DNA of 64,000 bases from Pseudomonas tensinigenes. Lineage in GTDB: Bacteria; Pseudomonadota; Gammaproteobacteria; Pseudomonadales; Pseudomonadaceae. How positions within the stretch are numbered: position 1 is the first letter of the stretch; each line of letters begins with the position of its first letter. The position numbers and the translations under genes are program-made. The stretch spans positions 3,527,501-3,591,500 of the forward strand of contig NZ_CP077089.1 in NCBI RefSeq assembly GCF_014268445.2, written 5' to 3'. This document shows, one piece after another, positions 48,794 through 58,060 of this stretch. Below the pieces are notes generated by a model. The model was not told the DNA's origin. It saw only the letters and a list, made by a program, of their open reading frames with translations, and ran no database searches.

Positions 48794-49987
48794 TCAATAA
48801 ACGCATTCCACAGCCATGGCCGTGGCTTCGCCGCCGCCGATGCAGATCGCCGCGATACCGCGTTTCTGCTTTCTCTGGCGCAACGCCGACAGCAACGTCA
48901 CCAGAATCCGCGCCCCCGACGCGCCGATCGGATGCCCCAGCGCACAGGCACCGCCATGCACATTCAACTTGTCATGAGGGATTTCCAGGTGCGTCATCGC
49001 CGCCATGCCAACCACGGCAAACGCCTCGTTGACCTCAAACAGATCGACATCACCCAGCGACCAACCGGTTTTCTTGATCAGTTTCTTGATCGCACCAATC
49101 GGCGCCACCGGGAACAGGCCCGGGGTATCAGCAAACGCGGCGTGGCCATGGATCACGGCCAGTGGTTTCAGACCGAGTTTCTGTGCCTGCGACTGACGCA
49201 TCAGCACCAATGCCGCCGCACCGTCAGAGATCGAACTGGAGTTCGCCGCCGTCACCGTGCCGCCTTCGCGGAACGCCGGTTTCAGCGAAGCAATCTTGTC
49301 CAGTTTGGCTTTCGGTGGCTGTTCGTCATTGCAGATCAGCACCTGTTCTTTGCCGACGGTCACGGTCAGCGGGACGATTTCGTCCTTGAAGCTGCCGTCC
49401 TTGATCGCCTGCTGCGCGCGGGTGGTCGAGGCGATGGCAAAGGCGTCCTGCGCTTCGCGGCTGAAGTGGTTGGTCTCGGCGCAGTCTTCGGCGAAGGTGC
49501 CCATCAGGCGGCCCTTGTCGTAGGCGTCTTCGAGGCCGTCGAGGAACATCGAATCGAGCACACGGCCATGGCCCATGCGATAACCGGCGCGGGCACGATC
49601 CAGCAAGTACGGCGAGTTGGACATGCTCTCCATGCCGCCCGCGATGACCACATCGGCGCTGCCAGCGATCAGCATGTCGTGGGCCAGAATGGTGGTTTCC
49701 ATGCCCGAGCCGCACATCTTGTTGACCGTCGTGCAACGGGTCGATTTATCCAGCCCGGCGCCCAAAGCGGCCTGACGCGCGGGCGCCTGACCGAGGCCCG
49801 CAGGCAATACGCAACCGAACAACACTTCATCGACTGCATCGCTGGCGACACCGGCGCGCTCAACCGCTGCCTTGATCGCTGCAGCACCGAGCTGCGGTGC
49901 GGTGAGGCTTTTCAGTTCGCCCTGAAAACCGCCCATTGGCGTGCGCACGGCGCTGACGATAACAATCGGATCGTTGGAAATGGTCAT
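48794..49987 (-). CDS. Acetyl-CoA C-acetyltransferase (thiolase)
   Basis: A 397-residue thiolase. The acyl-accepting Cys lies in VNKMCGSGMETT near residue 90, the His in NVHGGACALGHPIGASGARI near 350, and the second Cys in AICIGGGEATAMAVE. All three catalytic positions are intact. In this operon it would cleave 2-methylacetoacetyl-CoA to propionyl-CoA and acetyl-CoA. AAGGAGG gives a near-perfect ribosome site. Confidence 0.92.
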   Translation of the reverse strand: MTISNDPIVIVSAVRTPMGGFQGELKSLTAPQLGAAAIKAAVERAGVASDAVDEVLFGCVLPAGLGQAPARQAALGAGLDKSTRCTTVNKMCGSGMETTILAHDMLIAGSADVVIAGGMESMSNSPYLLDRARAGYRMGHGRVLDSMFLDGLEDAYDKGRLMGTFAEDCAETNHFSREAQDAFAIASTTRAQQAIKDGSFKDEIVPLTVTVGKEQVLICNDEQPPKAKLDKIASLKPAFREGGTVTAANSSSISDGAAALVLMRQSQAQKLGLKPLAVIHGHAAFADTPGLFPVAPIGAIKKLIKKTGWSLGDVDLFEVNEAFAVVGMAAMTHLEIPHDKLNVHGGACALGHPIGASGARILVTLLSALRQRKQKRGIAAICIGGGEATAMAVECVY

Positions 49988-49999
49988 GACAAATCCTCC

Positions 50000-50761
50000 T
50001 TACTTGGCGGCCATGCGCAAGGCACCGTCGAGACGGATCACCTCGCCGTTGAGCATGCTGTTTTCGATGATATGCCGAACCAGCGCGGCGTACTCGGCAG
50101 GCTTGCCCAGACGTGGCGGGAACGGTACGCCGGCGGCCAGTGAATCGCGGACTTCCGGGGTCATGCCGGCCATCATCGGCGTTTCGAAAATGCCTGGGGC
50201 GATGGTCATTACGCGAATGCCGAAGCGCGCCAGTTCACGGGCAGCCGGCAGGGTCAGGCTGGCGATCGCGCCTTTCGAAGCAGAGTACGCCGCTTGGCCG
50301 ATCTGGCCGTCGAACGCCGCGACAGATGCAGTGTTGATGATCACACCGCGTTCGCCATCAGCGTTTGCCTCGGATTCAGCGATGGCCGCAGCGGCCAGAC
50401 GCAGCATGTTGAAGCTGCCGATCAGGTTGACATTGATCACTTGGGCAAAACTGCTCAGCGCATGCGGGCCGTTCTTGCCGAGGATCTTCTCGCCACGGAC
50501 GATACCGGCGCAGTTGACCAGGCCGTTAAGGCTGCCGAAGGCTTTGACCGTCGCCTGCACAGCAGCTTCGGCGGCGGCTTCGTTGCTGATGTCGGCGACC
50601 ACACTTTGCGCGCCCAAACGCTGAGCCTGAGCGGCCACGGCTTCGGCGTTCATGTCCACCAGCATCACTTTCGCGCCGGCACTGACCAGCAATTCAGCGC
50701 TGGCAGCACCCAGGCCGGATGCGCCGCCGGTAACGATAAAAACCTTGTTTTCGATCTGCAT
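50000..50761 (-). CDS. SDR-type 3-hydroxyacyl-CoA dehydrogenase (HSD17B10/FadB2-like)
   Basis: A 253-residue SDR with [16 protein letters not shown] at the N-terminus, [10 protein letters not shown], catalytic YSASKGAI near residue 160 and [11 protein letters not shown]. It resembles the human HSD10 class that oxidises 2-methyl-3-hydroxybutyryl-CoA in isoleucine degradation. It is located between the synthetase and thiolase genes, 12 bases from the latter. Confidence 0.9.
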   Translation of the reverse strand: MQIENKVFIVTGGASGLGAASAELLVSAGAKVMLVDMNAEAVAAQAQRLGAQSVVADISNEAAAEAAVQATVKAFGSLNGLVNCAGIVRGEKILGKNGPHALSSFAQVINVNLIGSFNMLRLAAAAIAESEANADGERGVIINTASVAAFDGQIGQAAYSASKGAIASLTLPAARELARFGIRVMTIAPGIFETPMMAGMTPEVRDSLAAGVPFPPRLGKPAEYAALVRHIIENSMLNGEVIRLDGALRMAAK

Positions 50762-50779
50762 GACTGTAGTTCCTGATCT

Positions 50780-52444
50780 TCAAGCTGAAACGTTATGCGC
50801 CGCGGCCTCTTGAGCCTTGGCGATTTCCTGGTTGCGCAAGATAAAGCGCTGCAATTTGCCACTTGGGGTCTTGGGCAATTCGCTGACAAATTCGATTTCA
50901 CGCGGGTATGAGTGCGCGGCCAGACGCTTGCGCACATGTTGACGCAGCTCTTCCGCAAGCTCCGGCGCGGCACGGTATTGCGCACTCAGCACCACGAAGG
51001 CTTTGACCAGTTCGGTGCGCTCCGGATCGGGTTTGCCGACCACCGCCGCTTCGACCACCGCCGGGTGTTCGATCAGCGCACTTTCCACATCGAACGGGCC
51101 TACGCGGTAGCCGGACGTGGTGATCACGTCATCGCTGCGGCCGACGAAGCTGATGCTGCCGTCCGGGTTCCATTCCACGGTGTCGCCGCTCAGGTAGTAA
51201 TCACCGACGAACGCTTTGGTCGGCGCGCCTTCGTAACCGCCGAACCAGCACATCGGCGATTGTGGGCGGTCGATGGCTAGGATGCCCGGCTGGCCGACGC
51301 CAAGTTCGTTGTACTGGTCGTCCAGCACGACGATGCGGTGCCCCGGCGAGGCAAAACCGGCGGCGCCGACGTGTACCGGATGGTCGAGGCCGTGGTGATT
51401 GCACAGGACCATGCCCAGTTCGGTCTGGCCGTAATGGTCGTGGATGACCACGTCGAGGTTGTCGGCAAACCAGCGGATCACTTCCGGATTCAGTGGCTCG
51501 CCAGCGCTGCTGACGATGCGCAGCTTGCCTTTGATCGACTTGGCGAACACGTCCCCGCCGGCAATCAGCAAACGATAAGCCGTCGGTGAACCGGTGAGGT
51601 TGGTGATGCCGTACTTGTTGATCACCCGGCAGGTGCTTTCGAGGGTGAACGGGCCATCGTAGAAGGTGATCGGGTGGCCCATCGACAACGGCCCGGTGAC
51701 GCCGAAGTAGATGCCGTAGGCCCAGCCCGGATCGGCGACGTTCCAGAACGCATCTTCCGGACGCAGATCGACGGCATCGCGGGTATAGCTCTGGAAGGCG
51801 ACGATGGCTTTTAGCGGTACTGACAGGGCTTTCGACGGGCCGGTGGTGCCGGACGTGAACATCAACAGGAACGGGTCTTCGCCGGTCAGCATGACCGGCT
51901 CGCAGACGTTGGAATAGTTGGCCAGTTCGGCCCAGAAGCTGAAATCACCTCGGACAATGCCCTGGCCTTTGGCGCCGCCGACGGTAACTAGCGTCGGGCA
52001 ATCGGCGACTTCAGCGAGTTTCGGCCGATTGACCGCGTCGGTGACTACGACTTTGGCGCTGGAGCTGTTCAGACGATGTTCGAGGGCTTTGGGGCCGAAT
52101 GCGGTGAACAACGGCTGATACACCGCGCCGATGCGCCAGGTGGCCAATACGGTGATGAGTAATTCGATGTTGCGCGGCAGCAGGCCGGCGACTTTGTCAC
52201 CCTTCTGCACGCCTTGAGCGAGAAGGAAATTGGCGAAACGCGCGGCTTTATCCTGTAGCTCGCTGAAGGTGTACGTCGCACTGGCGCCATCACGGCCCTC
52301 CCAGAACAGCGCGATGCGCCCCGGCAAGGCGTGGCGGTCGCAGCATTCGACACAGGCGTTGAGCGCCTCAAGCGTACCGCTCAGCGCGGCATCCACGGTG
52401 TGCTGATAGTTGAACTGTGCGGTGGCAGACAGGTAATCGCGCAT
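50780..52444 (-). CDS. AMP-binding acyl-CoA synthetase
   Basis: A 554-residue ANL-superfamily ligase from the ATG at 52444; an upstream in-frame start at 52525 lacks family similarity. Motifs: MFTSGTTGPSKALSVPL (A3), DHYGQTELGM (A5), the hinge region before GRSDDVITTSGYRVGPFDVE (A8) and the C-terminal lysine motif TPSGKLQRF (A10). It is similar to acetyl/propionyl/medium-chain synthetases and is the first gene of the five-gene operon. It would activate a short branched acid to its CoA ester. Confidence 0.9.
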   Translation of the reverse strand: MRDYLSATAQFNYQHTVDAALSGTLEALNACVECCDRHALPGRIALFWEGRDGASATYTFSELQDKAARFANFLLAQGVQKGDKVAGLLPRNIELLITVLATWRIGAVYQPLFTAFGPKALEHRLNSSSAKVVVTDAVNRPKLAEVADCPTLVTVGGAKGQGIVRGDFSFWAELANYSNVCEPVMLTGEDPFLLMFTSGTTGPSKALSVPLKAIVAFQSYTRDAVDLRPEDAFWNVADPGWAYGIYFGVTGPLSMGHPITFYDGPFTLESTCRVINKYGITNLTGSPTAYRLLIAGGDVFAKSIKGKLRIVSSAGEPLNPEVIRWFADNLDVVIHDHYGQTELGMVLCNHHGLDHPVHVGAAGFASPGHRIVVLDDQYNELGVGQPGILAIDRPQSPMCWFGGYEGAPTKAFVGDYYLSGDTVEWNPDGSISFVGRSDDVITTSGYRVGPFDVESALIEHPAVVEAAVVGKPDPERTELVKAFVVLSAQYRAAPELAEELRQHVRKRLAAHSYPREIEFVSELPKTPSGKLQRFILRNQEIAKAQEAAAHNVSA

Positions 52445-52601
52445 TGCCAGAATCCCTCTGTTTTTTATTAGGTTGGGAACCGTAAACAACAGAAAGATAG
52501 TCGCGCTGTGGGGCGGCGGCGGCAATGGTCAAAGCCATCAATGTGGCTGACTGGTTTGGCCAACCCTGGCAGGTACACAACCGTTTTCTTACAAGCTGAT
52601 A

Positions 52602-52607
52602 ATTATA
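52602..52607 (-). promoter_or_regulatory. Possible -10 box of the acyl-CoA operon
   Basis: On the minus strand TATAAT is a perfect -10 hexamer, 158 bases before the synthetase ATG. No good -35 is at the usual distance, so the promoter may need an activator such as the nearby AraC protein. Confidence 0.3.
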
Positions 52608-52689
52608 TGTAGTGGTCGCAAACAAACTGGCCTGATAGCTTCAAACAACAAACACCCCCTATCTTTCTTTATCAAACAAGGAACACACC

Positions 52690-55600
52690 GTGTCGCCTGA
52701 GCAAAGCTTATTTAATGACAAAGATTTTATTTTCAAACAATCGGTACATGCTCAATTCAACGACCACCCTACATTGCGAAGTGTTGCCAGATCGCAACTG
52801 GAAGATTATTTACATTACTGTTTGCAACCAGGCTCACTGTCCCTTGATACGTTGTTCTATCGTGATACCCGATTTGACCCGGAAGCCGAGCCCGTGCCTT
52901 ATCTCGATGCATTCATTCGGGCCTTCACCGAAGGGCGCAGTATTGTTTTAACCGAAGAAAACCTGATTATTCCGGTGCAAGCCGAAGGCCGCGCGGGAAT
53001 CGATCTTGTTGAATTCCAATCGGCTCAGAAAGAAATATGCCAAACACTGGTCGCCACGTTACAGCAACAGTTGCTGGATTACTGGCAGCAACCAGCAGAT
53101 AACGGCATGAGTCGTTGGCAGTGGCTGTCGGAGGTAATAAAAGATGCCTGCGCATTGAACATCAATGAATCGCTTCACCAGACAGATCCAGACTTGCATT
53201 TCGCTTTCACTGGATTGGTCGTCACATCAGAAAAACAACATCGACAACTATTTAACGAGCATTTAAGGCCGCCGGTTTATCTTTTGCACCTCACCTTGAA
53301 TAACGGGACGGATAATCTCTCGCTGATCTATCCTGCCTTGCTCGTCACTGACAAGTCAGGAACAGTATTGATTCAACCCTCGGGGGCCTGGGAACGATTC
53401 AGCTCCGAAGCAGACTGCCTGCAGAATGTTGCGCGGCAATTGCAGCATCAATGGGAGTTTACCGAGCTGAGCGTTGATCGCTATGAACCTGATGCGGACA
53501 TCTTTGACGAACTGGTGCGGGTCCTGATTGATCAGCAGTTGGTGGAACTTGAAAGCATCCGGATTCCGGCCGACGGAGTGTTCGAGGACGCTGAGCAGTT
53601 GTTCGATCAGAGCTGCGATCCGCTTCGACTGTTGGCCGGCCAACAGCCGCATGTTTACCAAGCGGAACATGTCGACAAGCATTTGCCGCAATGGCTCAAG
53701 GACGCCGACCCTGACGATCGCCTTACTTATCGGCGTTATGTCTCGGCCATGGCCGTCACTCATTTACAGTATGACGGCGCGACGTTTTTCACCCATCTCG
53801 ATTCCATTCGCGATTTTGCCTATCAAGCCCTCGTCGCTCAGATGAGCCGTGACGGACATGAGCCGGTAAATCCTGATGACATGGAACTCCACATCAAGGT
53901 TGCGCGAGGCGTACCGGGTGGATGGGGAACCGTGGAAACCACTCGCTTGGGCATCATCGATTTTGCCCTGGAAAATCTCGCCGGCCTGCCATGGGGCACG
54001 ATGACCGTCAAAGGCCTGCATCAGCGCACTGTACCCGCGTGGATGACCCCCGATTACGTCAAGGGTCTGATCCAGTCGGTGGACATTGGCCGTACCTACC
54101 CGGCGTATCTGAAACAGCATCTGCTTGAAAATCGCCCCGAGGCGTCGTCCCGACAAAATCTGTTTACGGTTCACCTGCGCAATCAATTGCCGCTCCAGGC
54201 ACTTGAGGCCAAACTGACCGGCGCCCATGGTTTTGACGATGACGGTGTACGTCTGATCGTTGCGCTGGCGGATGGCAGCGAGACCTCTCAAGACATCGTC
54301 GTCAGCCCTTTGCAGCTGCGGCTCGGGCCGGTTTTGAATATGTTCGTCATTGCTGCCGGCACCCGCAGTGATGCCCCCGTCGTCCTCTATCGCCCCTTCT
54401 ATTCCCCTTCGTTGACCCAATACCGTTCGCGCAGCCATCTGGAACAGGCGATTCAGTCCGACGCCGCGCTGCAGAAGAGCATCCATGAATGGTACAAAAC
54501 CGTGGTCAGGCACACCGGACTGCTGGGCGCTAACGAAATACGCCTGCGTTGGGAACTGAAAAACGTGTCCCCACTGCAGGGCGATGTATTTCAGCACTTG
54601 TATGAGGCGAACAGCCGGGCGCTTGTTGAGTTGGCAGACCGGCAATCAGTGTCCAACGCAGAGAGTCGCTGGGCCCATTTCAAGACGTTGAGCTGGTTGA
54701 TTTTCGAGTCGTTGTTGCCGCTGGTGACCGGGCCGGCAGCCACCGCCGGATGGTTAGTGCAATTGGCGGTAAGTCTCAAAGGCGACCTGGAGGCACTGTC
54801 GCAATCGGACGGTCAGGACAAGTCATTTGCCGTGGCCGACCTGCTGCTGAATCTGGCGGCAGTCCTCATGCACGCCGGGCGCATTTCGACAGGGGCAAAA
54901 AACGCCGAAAATCTCCCGCACCTGTCGATCGAACCGGAAGTATTCGATTATTCCGTTGAAAGTCCCGCCCCCGCTACGCCTGATGTGCCGGTTGTCGAAA
55001 ACCGTAGTTTGCCGAGTGAGCGGCACCCGCAGGTGGACCTGTCGCTCACTGAAAACGCTTTGGCTACACCACGTTCGTCCTATTCCGGAGCGCAGAAAGC
55101 GATACTCGACAGTTTCGCGCTGGAGAAGCCGGCAGATCTGGGAGAACCCGTGGCGCAAGGACGCAACAAAGGGCTATATCGATACAACGACAAATGGCAC
55201 GCGCTGGTTGAAGATCAGTTTTTTCGGGTTTCGATTGAAGAAGGGCCGGTGCTTATCATTGATCCGGCGGATAACCTGCGACCCGGTCCCTTCCTGATCT
55301 CCGACGGTCAGGGGCGATGGACAGTCGATAACAAGCTGTATCTCAAGGGTGGCACGCCGAACAAGCGCGGCCATGACGACTCCAACACCGAGGCGCCGGG
55401 TCCGTCACGACGGGCAGTCGCTGACAGTAGCGGTTTTCCGACGGTTGTCGAAACTGAAATCACGCCATTGCCCAAGCGCCTGTACCACTACGTGAACAGG
55501 GATAAACTGGCGACGATCAAAGCCACGAAAAGCGCGTTTATCGCCAATTCGTCCAACGATGCTTACGGCAGGCCGCAGCGCGATATCGTCGGACTGTACG

Positions 55601-55887
55601 TGACCGATCTCGCGCCGGACTCAATGCCGCTGCAGCAGCTTTCGGAAACCCTGTTTGGTAAAAACCGGTACAACGTCTCATCCCGTGCCAACAAGATCCA
55701 CGCGGTACTGGAACTTGATCCCACGCTTTATCCAGAGGGCAGCGTAAAGCTGTTCAAGCTCGAGAGCCCGAAGCTGAAGGATCATATCTATGTCCTGCGC
55801 GGCTCGAAGAACGATTTGCAGTTGCGCATCAAGGCTTCGGCGTTCGGTACCGGCACAACCACGTTGGTCAGCGTGAAGGAACTGTAA
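52690..55887 (+). CDS. Large toxin-like protein: DUF6543 (dermonecrotic-toxin-like) N-terminus with C-terminal HYD1-type ADP-ribosyltransferase-like domain
   Basis: A 1065-residue protein starting with GTG at 52690 after AAGGAA. Residues about 300-600 carry patterns of the Pseudomonas DUF6543 proteins: FALENLAGLPWGTMTVKG, VPAWMTPDYVKGLIQSVDIG and TYPAYLK. A repeat-like unit near 820-885 (NKGLYRYNDKWHALVEDQFF then GRWTVDNKLYLKGG) is common before variable toxin tips. The tip (about 928-1065) begins LYHYVNRDKLATIKATKSAF and includes DIVGLYVTDLAPDS, the HYD1 signature of ADP-ribosyltransferase-like toxins. No immunity gene is obvious. Its 3' end overlaps the convergent AraC gene by 20 bases. It sits between the acyl-CoA operon and its probable regulator. 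Confidence 0.75.
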   Translation: MSPEQSLFNDKDFIFKQSVHAQFNDHPTLRSVARSQLEDYLHYCLQPGSLSLDTLFYRDTRFDPEAEPVPYLDAFIRAFTEGRSIVLTEENLIIPVQAEGRAGIDLVEFQSAQKEICQTLVATLQQQLLDYWQQPADNGMSRWQWLSEVIKDACALNINESLHQTDPDLHFAFTGLVVTSEKQHRQLFNEHLRPPVYLLHLTLNNGTDNLSLIYPALLVTDKSGTVLIQPSGAWERFSSEADCLQNVARQLQHQWEFTELSVDRYEPDADIFDELVRVLIDQQLVELESIRIPADGVFEDAEQLFDQSCDPLRLLAGQQPHVYQAEHVDKHLPQWLKDADPDDRLTYRRYVSAMAVTHLQYDGATFFTHLDSIRDFAYQALVAQMSRDGHEPVNPDDMELHIKVARGVPGGWGTVETTRLGIIDFALENLAGLPWGTMTVKGLHQRTVPAWMTPDYVKGLIQSVDIGRTYPAYLKQHLLENRPEASSRQNLFTVHLRNQLPLQALEAKLTGAHGFDDDGVRLIVALADGSETSQDIVVSPLQLRLGPVLNMFVIAAGTRSDAPVVLYRPFYSPSLTQYRSRSHLEQAIQSDAALQKSIHEWYKTVVRHTGLLGANEIRLRWELKNVSPLQGDVFQHLYEANSRALVELADRQSVSNAESRWAHFKTLSWLIFESLLPLVTGPAATAGWLVQLAVSLKGDLEALSQSDGQDKSFAVADLLLNLAAVLMHAGRISTGAKNAENLPHLSIEPEVFDYSVESPAPATPDVPVVENRSLPSERHPQVDLSLTENALATPRSSYSGAQKAILDSFALEKPADLGEPVAQGRNKGLYRYNDKWHALVEDQFFRVSIEEGPVLIIDPADNLRPGPFLISDGQGRWTVDNKLYLKGGTPNKRGHDDSNTEAPGPSRRAVADSSGFPTVVETEITPLPKRLYHYVNRDKLATIKATKSAFIANSSNDAYGRPQRDIVGLYVTDLAPDSMPLQQLSETLFGKNRYNVSSRANKIHAVLELDPTLYPEGSVKLFKLESPKLKDHIYVLRGSKNDLQLRIKASAFGTGTTTLVSVKEL

Positions 55888-56965
55888 GTGACGCCTCGGT
55901 CGAGCCAGCTTCGGCTGGCTGGCTGAGGATCAGGTTACGGTAGTGCCCAGGGTTGGAGCCTGCCCATTTGCGGAACGCTTTATAAAATGAGCTGACATCG
56001 GCAAACCCCAAGCGGCTGGCGATCTCGACAAAACTGATCGAAGGTTCCGCCAGCCAGACAATGGCCAACTCCTTGCGCACGCTGTCCTTGAGGCCTTGAT
56101 AGGTCTGCCCTTCCTCGGCCAGACGTCGACGCAGTGTCGAGGCCGACATGCACAACTGTTGGGCCAGGGCTTCGGTTTCCGGCCATTGCTCGGCAGGCAG
56201 CTGCCGCAGATCCTGCTTGATCCGACTGGCCAGGCTCTGCGGGTCGCGGTACTTGACCAGAATGTTGGCCGGGGCGTGGGCGAGAAAGCGCTTCAGTTCT
56301 TCGGCACTGCGCTTGATCGGCAGGTCGAGGCAATCGGCGGAGAAGATCATCCGTGTCCGTGGCCGCTCGAAACGCAGGTTTTCCGAAAACATTACCCGGT
56401 AGTCATCGGTGAAGTCCGGCGCCGCACAGCGCAATTCAATCGCCAGAATCGGTATCCGCCGCCCGGCCAGCCAGCAGGCCACACCGTGGACGATCATCCA
56501 GTAGGTGAAATAGCTGAAGGCGCGGCGTGGTTCGGGTTCATCTTCCATCAACACGATTTCCGCGAGACTTTGCTGGTGCAGCAGTTGCGCCGGCATGCGC
56601 TCAAGCATCAGCGACAGAAAGCTCAAACCTGTGCTCAACCCCGCTGCCAGCGTCGGTTGCGCCATCGCGCTGCGGCACAAGAACTCAAGGCTGCCGGACT
56701 TGAGCTTGCGCGGATCCATGCCGAAAAACTCGTCATCACCGCGTCGGGCCAATAACCGCCAGAGTTTCGCGTACTGCGAGGCCGGTACCCGGCCGTGCTC
56801 GGTTTGCAGCAACGCCGGATCAATCCCGACCTTGTTCAAGACTTCTGCCGTGGCCACGCCCGGGGCACAACTTTGCAGCAGCGCTTCACGCACCAGTTGA
56901 ACGGCGATGGTGTCTTTTTCCGACATGGAGCGCGATAAACCTTGTTGTTTTTGGGTGGTGGGCAT
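55868..56965 (-). CDS. AraC-family regulator with arabinose-operon-like N-terminal domain (OruR type)
   Basis: A 365-residue protein. The N-terminal 200 residues form the PF12625-type ligand-binding domain (VPASQYAKLWRLLARR, DPRKLKSGSLEFLCR). The C-terminal AraC domain has ALAQQLCMSASTLRRRLAEEG and the second HTH EIASRLGFADVSSFYKAFRKW with a GSNPGHYR tail. The ATG at 56965 has a weak ribosome site; the ATG at 56926 is an alternative. It is a likely activator of the five-gene acyl-CoA operon, from which the toxin-like gene now separates it. Its end overlaps that gene by 20 bases. Confidence 0.85.
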   Translation of the reverse strand: MPTTQKQQGLSRSMSEKDTIAVQLVREALLQSCAPGVATAEVLNKVGIDPALLQTEHGRVPASQYAKLWRLLARRGDDEFFGMDPRKLKSGSLEFLCRSAMAQPTLAAGLSTGLSFLSLMLERMPAQLLHQQSLAEIVLMEDEPEPRRAFSYFTYWMIVHGVACWLAGRRIPILAIELRCAAPDFTDDYRVMFSENLRFERPRTRMIFSADCLDLPIKRSAEELKRFLAHAPANILVKYRDPQSLASRIKQDLRQLPAEQWPETEALAQQLCMSASTLRRRLAEEGQTYQGLKDSVRKELAIVWLAEPSISFVEIASRLGFADVSSFYKAFRKWAGSNPGHYRNLILSQPAEAGSTEASLTVPSR

Positions 56966-56990
56966 CTTACCGCAACCAACGCAAATCCCG

Positions 56991-57069
56991 TGTAGGAGCT
57001 GCCGAAGGCTGCGATCTTTTGATTCTAAAAACCAGGATCAAGAGATCGCAGCCTTCGGCAGCTCCTACA
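56991..57069. repeat. Palindromic repeat, third family (copy 2)
   Basis: TGTAGGAGCTGCCGAAGGCT-GCGATC and GATCGCAGCCTTCGGCAGCT-CCTACA are perfect inverted arms around an AT-rich centre of about 25 bases. It resembles the copy at 39962-40046. Confidence 0.9.
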
Positions 57070-57152
57070 GAGTTCCGATGTCACGCGCATGAGAATGGTT
57101 GTTCTTCAACTTGTTCAGCTTGTGTTCAGGTTTATGTCAATCAATGTCATGT

Positions 57153-57171
57153 GAGAATGACTTTCATTATG
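57153..57171 (+). promoter_or_regulatory. Fur box upstream of efeU
   Basis: GAGAATGACTTTCATTATG matches the 19-bp Fur consensus at 14 positions, including both AATGA and TCATTAT halves. It lies 41 bases before the efeU ATG. Iron repression of the efe operon is known in other bacteria, so the site and its role fit. Confidence 0.75.
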
Positions 57172-57212
57172 TTACAACTTGTAACCTCTAGAAATGACCT
57201 CTTGGACACCAA

Positions 57213-58052
57213 ATGCTTGTTCCCTTCCTGATCATGCTGCGCGAAGGCATTGAAGCCGCGCTGATCGTTGGCATTATCGCCAGCTACCTGCAACAGACCG
57301 GCCGTGGCCAATGGATGCCTGCCGTATGGATCGGGGTTTTCCTCGCTGCGGCCCTCGCCCTGCTGGTCGGTGGAGGCCTGGAATTGGTCAGTGCCGAATT
57401 CCCGCAGAAGCAACAGGAACTGTTTGAAGGCATCGTCGGGCTGGTCGCCGTGGGCATTCTCAGTTCGATGGTGTTCTGGATGCGCAAAGTGGCGCGTTCG
57501 ATCAAGCATTCGCTGCAAGCCTCGCTGGATGAGGCGCTGACTTCTTCAAAGCATCAGGTCATTGCGCTGATCGCCATGGTGTTCTTCGCAGTCGCCCGTG
57601 AAGGCCTGGAGACGGTGTTCTTCCTGCTCGCGGTGTTCCAGCAAAGCGAAGGCCCAGGCGCGCCGATCGGTGCCCTGCTCGGTTTGATTCTGGCGATCAT
57701 CGTCGGCTTCCTGATCTACAGCGGCAGCATGCGCCTCAATCTTTCCGCGTTCTTCAAGTGGACCGGCCTGTTCATTCTGGTGGTCGCCGCCGGGATTCTT
57801 GCCAACTCGGTGCAGGCCCTGCATGAAGCCGGGCTGTGGAATCACCTGCAAACCGTATTGTTCGACTTCAGCGCGACGCTGCCGATGGACGGCCCGCTGG
57901 GTTCGGTGCTGGCCGGCATGTTCGGCTACCAGGATGCGCCGACCGTCAGCACCCTTGGTGCCTATCTGATTTATCTGCTGGTAGCACTGGTGATGTTCTT
58001 CCTGCCGGCGGCCAAACCCACTGCGCAATCGTCTTCCGTTTCCAGCCAATAA
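57213..58052 (+). CDS. efeU: Ferrous/ferric iron permease EfeU (FTR1 family)
   Basis: A 279-residue membrane protein with seven hydrophobic segments. The two iron-binding REGxE motifs are REGIEAAL at residues 10-17 and REGLETVF near 130, as in FTR1/EfeU permeases. It takes iron across the inner membrane, with EfeO and EfeB in the periplasm. A Fur box lies upstream and efeO begins eight bases after its stop. Confidence 0.93.
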   Translation: MLVPFLIMLREGIEAALIVGIIASYLQQTGRGQWMPAVWIGVFLAAALALLVGGGLELVSAEFPQKQQELFEGIVGLVAVGILSSMVFWMRKVARSIKHSLQASLDEALTSSKHQVIALIAMVFFAVAREGLETVFFLLAVFQQSEGPGAPIGALLGLILAIIVGFLIYSGSMRLNLSAFFKWTGLFILVVAAGILANSVQALHEAGLWNHLQTVLFDFSATLPMDGPLGSVLAGMFGYQDAPTVSTLGAYLIYLLVALVMFFLPAAKPTAQSSSVSSQ

Positions 58053-58060
58053 GGGCATTC

